Positions 9,658-19,175 of a stretch of 64,000 nt of DNA are shown one piece after another. Position 1 is the first letter of the stretch, and each line of letters begins with the position of its first letter. The notes below the pieces were generated by a model. The model was not told where the DNA came from and ran no database searches. It was given only the letters and a program-made list of their open reading frames with translations. Both the position numbers and the translations under genes were made by a program. Source of the stretch: Calycina herbarum (Eukaryota > Ascomycota > Leotiomycetes > Helotiales > Pezizellaceae); NCBI GenBank assembly GCA_001414485.1, contig LLEY01000002.1, positions 868,001 through 932,000 of the forward strand, in the 5' to 3' direction.

Positions 9658-12600
9658 CTATTGAAGATGCCTGGCCTTGTCATTTAGATCAGCACCCAGC
9701 AAGGACAAAGTTCGTACCATCTTATGATGGTTATTGGAAGCTGCAACAAAGATGCTGGTTTCCCCTTTGCTGTCAATGGCGTTTAAAGGAACATTGTTAT
9801 CCACTAACAGTGCAGCAACACCCGCAGCACCAGACTCTGAAGCATGGTGCAGAGCAGTTCGCTGGTCACTATCAAGACCTTTGGGGTCACAACGGGCCAA
9901 CAGTTTCATCACTATATCGTAATTTCCTTTTCGTGACGCCAAATGCAACGGGGGAAGATAACTATAGCGATACAGTGGAAGATTAAAGATTTCGTCCTTG
10001 GGCTTTGGATTTTGCAAACTCATTAGAATTTCAAGCATCGGGGTGTGACCATGTGCTACAGTCCAGCCCAATAACTCTGAGTAGTACGAGTCAAGGGAGC
10101 GTGTATTTCCCCAAGGCTGCAGCTCCCAAGACGAATTTGGTTCAAGTACGAGCATTCGAAATCTCTCCCAAGATCTAGACTCTTGGGTAATGACGCGTGT
10201 GAGAGGTGCCCATTGATCCTTCGCAAAATAGAAAAAGGACGGCAACTTCTTAGGGGAAAAAGCCTTCGGGGGATTTTGAGGTATAGATATTGATGTGTTT
10301 TTAGGCTTTGGCAAAAAGCTCCTCACCATCGACGGCACGCTCTCAGAAAGTCGCTCCACAGCTTTAGAGGGGAATCGGAGTTTTGAGTCTTTCAAAGAAG
10401 ACTGTAGAGCGAGCGCATAATCCTGAGAAGTGAGATGCGCTAAACAAAGCTCTCCTAGTTCAAGCTCAGATGTATTCAAGTCAAAACCACCAGGGAACAG
10501 TTCATCAGTAACCTTTCGTCTTTCCAGGTGCTGGCGTACAGAATGATGCGTGATGAGGACTTCTAGATTGTCATCTAAAGTAATGAGATTATGACAACAC
10601 TTCAAAACATCTTGTAGAGAAGGCAAATCATCCCAGTCAAGTCGCCCAGAAGTGGAGTCGATCCCTAGTGCTTCTCTGAGCTGCTCGATCTTGAATGGTT
10701 TATGCACCGTACACACCCAACGTAGAATTCGCCGAGCGAAACGACTTTGTCAGCTATTTATACGTTGTAAACAGCGATCGTACGTCTCGGTCAAATTGTT
10801 CGGCAAGGTCTCGAGTGCAAGGTTTATGTCGGCATCTGTATAGCACTCATCCCACAGGGCTTCGATTTGGAGGCTCACCCATAGGATCCTGCCCATGTGT
10901 TAGCGAATGTGGAAGTATAGATATAACAAGCCACTATGTAAGAAGTTTGGTCTTTGTTCCACAGCAAGTCTTCATCAAAACATCATAAAAGACATTGTAG
11001 AATAATCGAAACTATTATTGATAGAAGAATTAGAAACTTTATTTCTCAATTCTCCTAAACTTGCTCGTTTAACTGTAATAATTCGAGACAATATGGCATA
11101 ATAAGATAGAAATGTGACAGAGAGAAACGAGCGAGCCTCTTGTACTTACATCTGATCAGCTTTATCGTTGAGTTTGTCCTTGATATTTTGGAGCACCTTC
11201 TCTTCCTCGGTCAGCCGCCTCTCCTGCAATTTCTCAGCAAGTTTCCAGTCGATAAATTGACGAATATCCTTCTTGGTTTCCACCCCCGAGATGGTTGTTG
11301 TGACCAGGTCTTGTATAAAACTTTTCACATCGAGACTTTCACGACCAGAAATCAAAACCTTTCGGCCGGGAAGCGATGACATTTTGCGGATGACTCTTAG
11401 AGTTCTGTGAACCTCAGGCAATTCACATTCGTCAAGCCCATCAACAATGTATGTTGTATGTGGAAAAAGATCGCTAAGAAATTGGCTCAATGGCATAAAA
11501 ACTTGTTCTATTATCTCTTCGAAGTTGGGGAGATGTCGTAATGGGACAAAAAGCCGCTTGGTTGATGATACTATTTCTCGTGGACATGACAATCCTGCTG
11601 CGTCTAGAAACCCAATCATTTGCTTAATGAAACTCCGGAAGAGATGCTCGGCTCCCAGTCGATTTTTGTTTGATTGGCTGTAGAAAAAGTGGGCGACGAA
11701 ATTGTTATCTCTCTGCGACATTTCCGTGAGATGTCGGATAATAACACTCCTAAACAGAATTGTTATTATTATGAAGTTTAAGTAGGCGATGCTTTTTCAA
11801 CTTACGTAACGAGAGTTTTGCCAGAGCCGACTGAGAAAGTGGGATGTTAGTGAGTTAACTTGCGATAATTATGGTGCATACTTTTGCCAGACAACCAGAG
11901 ACATGAACGATCACCTTCAATCCACCCTTTAAATCTTTCATCGTCAAATAACCAGCCAACAGTCCCTGGACACTTGCTTCGAAAGTAGTTTCCATAGGTA
12001 CGGTCAGGCTCATAATCGGAGATAGACTCGAAAATGTTGACAGATGATGACCCTGTTGCTCATTAGCTAGAACCTATTATTATGTTGTAGACTGAAAACA
12101 TACACTCTTGGGCTATTTGCCATTCTGGCCTCTTTGCAAGGACAAGAAACCGTAGAGGGTCATCCGGATGCATCGGCAATACATCAATCAAAGGTACTAG
12201 ATCCGTGCTATATTCAAGTTCACCTAATGGGTTCTTGATTAGTGGGGATTCGTAGCTTGGAGCTAAAGAATACGTACCTTGAGAGCTGGTTGCAATAGCC
12301 CAATTCTCAATAAAGGCCTTAACACATGCAGCAGCAGTGGCTGCTGCATACATTTGCCATTGCTTGTTTTTGTGACTATCAGCGTAATCGCACACGCCTT
12401 TGATCACTAGACACGGAAGGTTGTCCCAAACCTGCGAAATTTTAGCATATATTCTTTTCGTTTGAATTGGAAGCCGAGAGAAGGGAGCAAAGGATGAAAA
12501 TTGCTCCCGGTACTAAGAATAGGAGTTCAAAAAGGACAACAATGGGAGAAGTTGCATACACCGGCACCTTCCATTTCGAAGGCTATAACCGAATCGTTGG

Positions 12601-13600
12601 CAGCAATTCTATCGCGATCTTCCCCTGATTTCATAACAGTATCCCCTGAAGCAACTAAGCCAAAATGAACGACATGCCTCATGGTATGTCCTGTCTGTTC
12701 AAGTTGTTGGAGCCTTTGGCGCGGAAGAAGCCTGCTTTCGTCACACCCAAGATCTTCGCAAGTGGAGACAATGGCCTGATTGCACAGATTGCCGTCTCTA
12801 CATGCGTTGCAATGCAAAGGGTCTTGGTGTTTATGGTTGTAATTTGATTTGAAGAGTTTGTCATCGCTTGGCCCTGGATAGCACGCTCCATCACCTAACC
12901 TTTCTTGCAAGATGGACAGATATTCCGACATCTTATCTTGAAGAGTTTTTCGAGCCCAATTAGTTTTGAGCTTGGCCAGAAGCGAACGGATTTCTTGATT
13001 GGGTCGACTGAGACCGTCCGTAGGTGTATCTTTCATCACAAACCCATTTGGAAATCTTCTTCCAAAGTCGTATTGGATGAGTCCTTCACTGATCACAACA
13101 TCTCCCAGCACAAGCTCCTCCTTGCCATTCACTAAGGGAACACCACCGCAAATTCCGACGAGAAGCGCCAGTTTTATCCCACTGAAGCTGTGCCGAAAGT
13201 TTGCTGCTACACTCGCCGCATTTCCTTTGCCCATTCCTGGCATAGACACCAAGACCACATTATGACGCCCTATCGCTCCGGTCGAGTAAGAGTTTGGGTC
13301 TCCTGGTGCCTTTCCATAGTTATATCCGTTGCTTTCCCAGCGTATATCGAAGAGGGCTTGTACGGCATCAGCCTCGAGGGGGAGTGCGCATATGATTGCG
13401 ATCTCGAAATCGTCTCGGCGTTTCGGAGCTTCGGTACTCGTTGGAAGATTTAATGTGGGGCGAGATGGGTACTCTATTTGAGCAAATGCAGGAGCTATAA
13501 TTCCTTCAGTGTTGTTATCAAAACCAGCAGCATTGATTTTGTTCTCACCATTGGCATTGCTGCTACCACCAGGCTGCTGGTGCCTCCGAGTCCGGTTCAT
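9658..13600 (-). CDS. receptor half: PNP_UDP_1 - NACHT - winged-helix - ankyrin
   Basis: Exons: 13600-12560, 12431-12104, 12052-11882, 11830-11806, 11749-11150, then 10888 onwards; introns of 128, 51, 51, 56 and 261 nt keep phase. Phosphorylase-type head from about residue 64 ([17 protein letters not shown]), with [18 protein letters not shown] and, after intron 1, [13 protein letters not shown]. Such heads are common at the N-terminus of fungal NLR/STAND proteins. NACHT: P-loop GKIGSGKT, split over two introns with most of it in a 25-nt exon (11806-11830); Walker [10 protein letters not shown] near 11422-11452; sensor-like LISGRES. A winged-helix-like segment follows ([16 protein letters not shown], then [18 protein letters not shown]), with a TGA inside it at 10750-10752. 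Ankyrin repeats run to TAG at 9658. It is expected to oligomerise on ligand binding in allorecognition or defence; that role is inferred from the family. Confidence 0.85.
11022..11066. repeat. dispersed imperfect palindrome, copy inside the 261-nt intron
   Basis: TAGAAGAATTAGAAACTT ... TTCTCCTAAACTTGCTC. It resembles the copies at 16228-16276 and 60184-60232 (inverted). It lies in the intron 10889-11149 of the NLR-like gene, which may explain why that intron is longer than its neighbours. Confidence 0.45.
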
Positions 13601-14535
13601 CGTCTCCTCCCAGGGAGAACCAATATTCCCGAAGCAAAAGATCGTGCTGGTATGATTTCAGGGGAAAGCTAGAGCTCCATTCCTCTTGACTCCTCTCCTT
13701 GCTAATCATAATTTAGGGAATGAGAAGATGATAATCTTTCAGCTGCAAGTGTCGCCCACAACGAGGCTGGTATCATGCGGGGTGTCGCTGTGGGGGCCAC
13801 GACGCCATTCTCAAGACTACCCGATTGGCGTGTTGAACAGGATAACTATCATTGTCTATCTAGCCTCTCTTCTCCTCTCCCTTCTACCTTGCATTATCTT
13901 TCTTGTTACATCGTTTTACTTTTGGGCATTTGATGCGAACAATTTACCTTGATTTTCCAACAATCCGACTTACCCCTGCTTTGTTAGATAATGCTCGAGA
14001 AAGCGAAGAATAATCTTATTATTACCGAGAAGGCTGAGAAGGTTTAGAATGGAATCTTTCAAGCCTTCTCGGCCTTCTTGGGGAAATTTATTGTTGTTCA
14101 AAGATCTAAAGGAGGCCGAACCTCTTACAATTGTCCTCTTTCTTCGTTATCCATCAAACATATTCCCTAAAGCTGCTTTGAGCTTTCGTCTACATTTTTA
14201 TAGCCCCCTTTGATTGCTGGTTTTGTATCACCTACGAACAGATATAAGTCGTTGGGCGAAGCATTGGACAGAGAACTCTACGGGGAAACGATTTTCCGAT
14301 ATCAGAGGAGGTAACGCGCAAGTGTGCATACACCCTTGTAGGCCTGTAGCCTAATCTCCATCGTACAATTCACGAAACATTTAAGTGAAGAGCTTTTCTC
14401 GCTCGTTGGTTCAATTGTAAATATTGACACTATCAATTTGTTTCGTGTCCGCTTTGTACTGTCATAATTTACGATCATTTACCATTCACAAGGTTTCACG
14501 GAAGCATCCATACGTGCGATTACAGCTTCCAGAAC
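13601..14535. promoter_or_regulatory. divergent promoter region of the NLR/cyclase gene and the APSES gene
   Basis: 935 bp separate the two ATGs, which point away from each other. No coding frame with exon structure is evident; the short frame 13686-13952 is hydrophobic but has no supporting context. A hairpin-forming repeat lies at 14025-14081. I can point to no proven promoter element. Confidence 0.55.
14025..14081. repeat. inverted repeat (GAGAAGGCTGAGAAGG arms), related to the dispersed palindrome family
   Basis: Left arm CCGAGAAGGCTGAGAAGG (from 14025) pairs with CCTTCTCGGCCTTCTTGG (from 14064) across about 20 nt, with one mismatch-type position. It shares the 15-mer TGAGAAGGTTTAGAA with the copy near 16262-16276 (inverted there). 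It lies in the shared promoter. Confidence 0.6.
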
Positions 14536-16090
14536 ATGAGCTATTCGAATCGTTCATCAGTTGGACAGTCTGGGCCATCGCAAAGTCGGGGAATTGTATC
14601 GCCACTGTCACTTCCAAGTATGTCTGCAGTATCAGGGGATGGTAGTCACCAAATGGGGCCTGGTTTTGACACAACCGGACAAATTGCACCACCCGGAAAG
14701 AAACCTAGAGTTACAGGCACGTTGTGGGAAGATGAAGGGACACTCTGTTTCCAAGTTGAAGCCAAAGGAATTTCTGTTGCTCGTCGCGAAGGTAAGGAGG
14801 ACCTCTCGTCCAACTCTACTTTGCTCTCCTTAATTTAATATCAATCTCAACCCACTACTTCGTTAACAATTCTTATTAGACAACCACATGATAAATGGCA
14901 CGAAGCTGCTTAACGTAACAGGAGTGTCTAGGGGTCGCCGAGATGGAATCCTGAAATCCGAAAAATTGAGGCATGTTATAAAAATTGGGCCTGTGCACCT
15001 CAAGGGTGTATGGATACCGTTCGAGAGAGCTCTTGATTTTGCCAACAAGGAGCGAATAACCGAGCTGCTCTATCCCCTATTCGTCCACAACATTGGGGAA
15101 CTTTTGTATCACCCGACCAACCAAGGACATTCCAGCGCCGTCTCGGCCGCAGCTAAGCGTTGGAACCAAGAACAAAGTCAAGTTAGGATGCAACAGGATG
15201 AAGTCTATAACACTGAGGCTCGTCCAAGACCGCCCGGTTCTGGGGCCAGGTATCTTTTTCCAACGCCAGCCACTAGTATTTCAAGCGTCATGAGTCAAAC
15301 AATTGAAAATATGGATTGGGGGACCAACCTGAGTGGAGAAGGGAATGAACCATCAGAACCACCACAGCAACTGTTCAGAACAAACCCCTATCCTTCTGGA
15401 GCCGAACGGTCTCTTCTACCGCAAGAAAACATCTTCGAGCCGCCATCTTCTTCCGTTTCTAGGGATATATCTCCTATGTTGCCGACACCAACTAGCCTTG
15501 GATGGAGGACACCAACTAGCCCTGGACGGAGCAAGCGTGTACCTACATATATATGTGATATATGTGAGCCTGCAAAAGTACGCCAGAAACCCCATATCGA
15601 AAACCGTTTACTTACAGAAATATAGACTTTTACAAGAGCGGGACATTTGAGGTAAGATCTCTTAATGCTTTATTTATAGCCCAGCTCACTCCAATAGGCG
15701 CCATCAACTCTCACACAAGAAACCGCCATATCAGTGCACCTTCGAAGACTGCAATAGAGCTTTTCACCAGCCGGATCTGCTTACCTGGCATATGAATCGG
15801 CAGTAAGTGGCATTGATGATTTTGTGAAAACTGAAGCTAAATTATGCAGTGAAACGCAAGGCCAGAAGGCTTATATAGAAGAAAATAGTCCTTTCAAACC
15901 CCAGCCCAGTCCAATACCAACACAAAAGGAGTTTGATTCCCAACAGGTTGATTCTCCAGTTTCGGAAATTTCCGAGAAAGATGCCAGGCAAGATGCGCGT
16001 GGAAAAGGACATATACCAAAAGAACTGATAAAGTACAACAACTCCAAGGGTTCTCCGTTAGCATGTGACTTAACGTCCAGCTCGATGTGA
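14536..16090 (+). CDS. APSES (StuA-type) transcription factor with two C2H2 zinc fingers
   Basis: Five exons: 14536-14791, 14880-15577, 15626-15651, 15698-15802, 15850-16090 (441 residues, all phases consistent). The APSES DNA-binding domain starts at about residue 58 ([20 protein letters not shown]) and includes [34 protein letters not shown] and [20 protein letters not shown], all StuA hallmarks; the first intron falls at ARRE/DN. After about 130 Ser/Pro/Thr-rich residues come two C2H2 fingers, both assembled only after splicing: [19 protein letters not shown] (C-x2-C-x14-H-x3-H) and [19 protein letters not shown], whose last His is created by the final intron. Typical StuA has no such fingers, so this is a distinct APSES-C2H2 paralogue. 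Expected to be nuclear and to bind DNA. Exon 3 is only 26 nt. Confidence 0.88.
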
Positions 16091-16227
16091 GTCGAAGACA
16101 GAAGCATTTTGTTCATAGTATTGGTCATTGCTACTACATGAGAGAGCTATGCACTGCTCTGCGTACATCCACCTTGTTCCGATTGTGCGAAATCGTCTAG
16201 GGTAACAGGAAGTATTGTTCGAGAGTA

Positions 16228-16276
16228 TTTAGAAGAATCAGAAACTCGCCTTGCTGGTTCTTCTAAACCTTCTCAG
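16228..16276. repeat. dispersed imperfect palindrome, intergenic copy
   Basis: TTTAGAAGAATCAGAAACTC ... GGTTCTTCTAAACCTTCTC lies between the APSES gene and the next gene. The arms TTTAGAAGAA and TTCTTCTAAA are complementary. Related copies are at 11022-11066, 14025-14081 and 60184-60232. Confidence 0.55.
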
Positions 16277-16375
16277 AGGATATTTTTCATTGCCCTAGGT
16301 TCTTTCGTACAACACAAGGAAATTCAAGTGTAGGCAGAGCAATGCCTAGCTCTCTTACATATTTTTAAACTTCTA

Positions 16376-18112
16376 ATGACCGAGACTCCTGTTATGTTCG
16401 TTTCTAACTTCAAAAGGTTGCCAGGATTACTACCATTAAACCACACCTATACCTCTCCATCGAGCTCCACAAGGTCAAATTCCAAACCGTCCGACTTGAG
16501 TGATCTTTCCTCCAATTTTGAGACAGAATCATCGTTTTCGGACAATTTTACAGATTTCGAGGATGACGAACCAGGCAACTCTTTCGGTGTTCTTGATATT
16601 CTTGACTTGATTTCCGAGAAGATTAACGTTGCCAAAAGTAACAAGATGGTGGATTCAATTCTGACGAGAAGGAAAAGAACTCTGGTGGATGTCATTATGA
16701 AAGACTTCTGGTCAATTTTCACTCAGGAATGGTCCTCTAATATACAAAGGTGTACTAGCGACTCTTCAAGCTCATCTGTTGCAACACACCAACAAACAAT
16801 AACTGCCTCCCAAGCTGCGACCTTTTCCAGCACCAAAAGGAACCGTCTAAGCGACGAAGACGGGGATGATGAGTCTAAAGAAGATGACGGCAGAGACCCA
16901 AAGAGACCAAGAAAAACAATGTCTCCCACAGAAAGCCCGGGTCGACTTACGAATTTTGCATGTCCCTATCGCAAACACGACCCGCACAAGTACAACCATG
17001 GCACTCGACGTTGGCGGACATGTGCACTCACCTCTTTCGACATAATTGCACGACTGAAGTAACTATGCCACACCTCCCAAAAACGACAAGATAACTAATG
17101 CGCTACAGGGGCCATCTTTACCGCTACCATAGGTGTTTCCAGTGCGAACGATGCGGGGCATCTTCCAAGGACGAGAATGGACTTAAGGAGCATTTCATGG
17201 CCGTCAAAGCATGTGAATTAAAACCTTTCACGCCAGCTGATGGTATTACAAGCTCCGCGGAGAAGCAATTGCGAAGCAGGAAGAAGGCACATGCAACACA
17301 AAGTCAAGAAGAAAAATGGGTAGAGATATATCGGATTCTATTTCCTATGGAGTTTGTTCCAAATCCCTGTGAGTCAAGTTCTTTTGCTGTTTGAAAGCTC
17401 GTTTAGTCACCTTGAAACTGATCGAATCCGCAGATTTCGAAGCCATCAAAAATATGATACCGTACAGTCTTCAGGCTCAATAGAGTTTTCTAATTACGAA
17501 CAATACTCCCGGCAAGAACTTCCTCGGGTATTCAGAGGGGCACTCGAAGCAATAGTCAACGAACAGGCTCAGCCAATCGAAGATGGACTAAGACGTCGAC
17601 TAGTTGATATGATACAGGAATGCCAAAATCACGTTTTCTCAACCTATCGATCTCGACAGTCTTCGCACACAATAAGCTCACCTATACCTAGCTTTCCACC
17701 AGAGATAGAGTCTCTGTTCTCCTTCGAACCTCCAAGCACAAACCGAGAGCAAAATCAAAATTCCACGAACTCACTTGATATGCTGCAAAATCTGTATCAA
17801 GAGCCTCCCTATCAAACCCAGCTCCAGTCAACTTTTGTTCCGGACATTGGTGGAGACGATTTTACTGAGGAAGCGCAAAGGAATTCCAGTTCCGACTCAG
17901 GTTACATGAGTGACATTTTAGGAATCTTTGATTCTGGCTCTAATTCAATGGGATTCACGACCGGGACCAGCTTCAACTCTGGCTCACAACACCAGGAAGA
18001 CATTCAAGCTTCGGGTAATTTTACCCTAGAGGGCGAGACTTCAAATACGAAAGATGGCCAAATGCCTTGGGGAATGGATGAGAGCGCTTGGTTTTCTTTA
18101 GCTAAACAATAG
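16376..18112 (+). CDS. fungal C2H2-like zinc-finger protein (possible one-base frame break)
   Basis: Exons 16376-17058, 17109-17368 and 17434-18112; introns of 50 and 65 nt. Low-complexity Ser/Asp-rich N-terminus, a Lys/Arg patch (DPKRPRKTMSP) that could be a nuclear signal, then a conserved core: FACPYRKHDPHKYN, WRTCALTSFD, RLKGHLYRYHRC (spliced) and FQCERCGASSKDENGLKEH with GITSSAEKQL after it. This core occurs in many ascomycete proteins of unknown role annotated as C2H2 type. The tail is Gln/Ser-rich. After intron 2 the expected reading (T+AT TTC GAA GCC) leaves frame with the long 3' ORF (QSSGSIEFSNYEQYSRQELP): one base is missing at or near the A5 run 17448-17452. This may be a real lesion or a sequencing error. 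No alternative donor or acceptor that I tested restores the frame. Confidence 0.75.
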
Positions 18113-19175
18113 TTGTATTTTGCCGGGTTGAAAAGTCCATGAATTCACCCACTATTCTACAGTGATCATTGAAAGCCCCCCCTCTATTACTCCAGATATC
18201 CCAGAACAATAACATTCATTTTCAAACCCTATTTTAGAAGAGCTAAGAAACTAACTTTCTCGTTCTTCCAGACGTTCTCAAAGAATGAACCTCAGTTGTC
18301 CCAGAACATCTAAAACAATAAAGCAAGGGGATGCACGCGAACCAAACCTGAAAATCCCGAAAATCCTACAACCCAAAAGCATCCTCAAACACCCACCATT
18401 TACTCTTCTCTTCCCTCTTAACCTCAAACTGCACACATCAACAAAAGCATAAATTTCCAACCAATCCCATTTCAGTCCCACCAATCAGAGGCAATCAAAG
18501 ACGTTCGCTCTGTAGCTTTTCATTCCTCAACATGGAACTGGACCCCTTAAAAAGGGCACGAACCAAGAGCCGACTCACAAATCATTAAATACTTGATATA
18601 TTTTTTGTTTGGTATTTCTCTATCGTATCGTATCACTAGGCCAGCTGGTTACCTATCTTTACCTCCATCCTCTCGCCTCTCCAACCCCGTCGCCTTTTCC
18701 ACATCCACCCCTACTCTTCCTGATCCTTCCTCCATTCATCTGTTTTTGTGCCCCCCCCATCTCCTCATACCTATCACCAATCACACCCCCTCATCCACGT
18801 CCTCGCCAAAAAAATGGGTACACACAAACTCCAAAAAAATGGTGATGGAAAAAAGAAGCTCAGCTCGGGACATCTGGTCCCTGTGCAAAAAAAAACAATC
18901 ACACATCCCCACCACCGTCAACGCCTTGCAAAAAAGTCGATTAGACTCAACCCGCCCCCAAAAAGAGAAAGAAAAAAAGGGTGTTGTTTCCCCAACCCCT
19001 TCATCAAAAAAGGTAAAACAAGACAAGAGAGAGTTCGGTACCCATCGTGAAGTCGGCCCCTCCCACCCAGTAGTAAAAAGAAGAAACCCCCTCGCGCCTT
19101 TTCAATGCTAGTTGTGTATCATCCCTCGAAAATGCTCATCACTGATACTCCCCTGCCTCTCCTCATCCCCCATCT
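18113..19175. other. convergent 3' intergenic region, no gene seen
   Basis: About 1.06 kb between two convergent genes. It has C-rich and A-rich low-complexity runs (18740-19080) that open several frames on paper, none with conserved sequence or splice support. Confidence 0.6.

Larger units (their letters stand above)
6274..13600 (-). pseudogene. NLR-like receptor fused to adenylate-cyclase regulatory domains (PNP_UDP-NACHT-ANK-RA-LRR-PP2C), frame interrupted
   Basis: Whole-locus entry; the three parts are described separately. Read from 13600 to 6274 it gives about 2,100 codons in the order nucleoside phosphorylase, NACHT, winged-helix-like, ankyrin, Ras-association, leucine-rich repeats, PP2C. 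The join between the receptor part and the cyclase part lies inside one open frame (9649-7142), so it is not two adjacent genes. Breaks: TGA at 10750-10752; frame change near 9655-9675, where about 13 residues of an ankyrin repeat also seem lost; one-base deficits at or near the G5 run 7235-7239 and near 7155-7166. Across each break the flanking frames continue the same domain. This fits a young pseudogene or sequence errors. There is no RIP-like pile-up of stops. The cyclase catalytic domain that follows PP2C in true fungal adenylate cyclases is absent. Confidence 0.8.

Noticed and set aside
9658..9745. An intron to explain the ankyrin frame change
   Set aside because: Donor/acceptor pairs with canonical GT-AG either give the wrong phase (60 nt from GTACGA) or are too short (38 nt).
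10717..10888. A short intron to remove the TGA at 10750
   Set aside because: The only candidate (GTACGATC...ACAAAG) is about 39 nt, below the size of any other intron here, and would delete conserved residues.
18593..19111. 172-codon plus-strand frame
   Set aside because: Low-complexity Pro/Ser/Lys content from C- and A-rich runs, no conserved block, no splice support, lies between convergent 3' ends.
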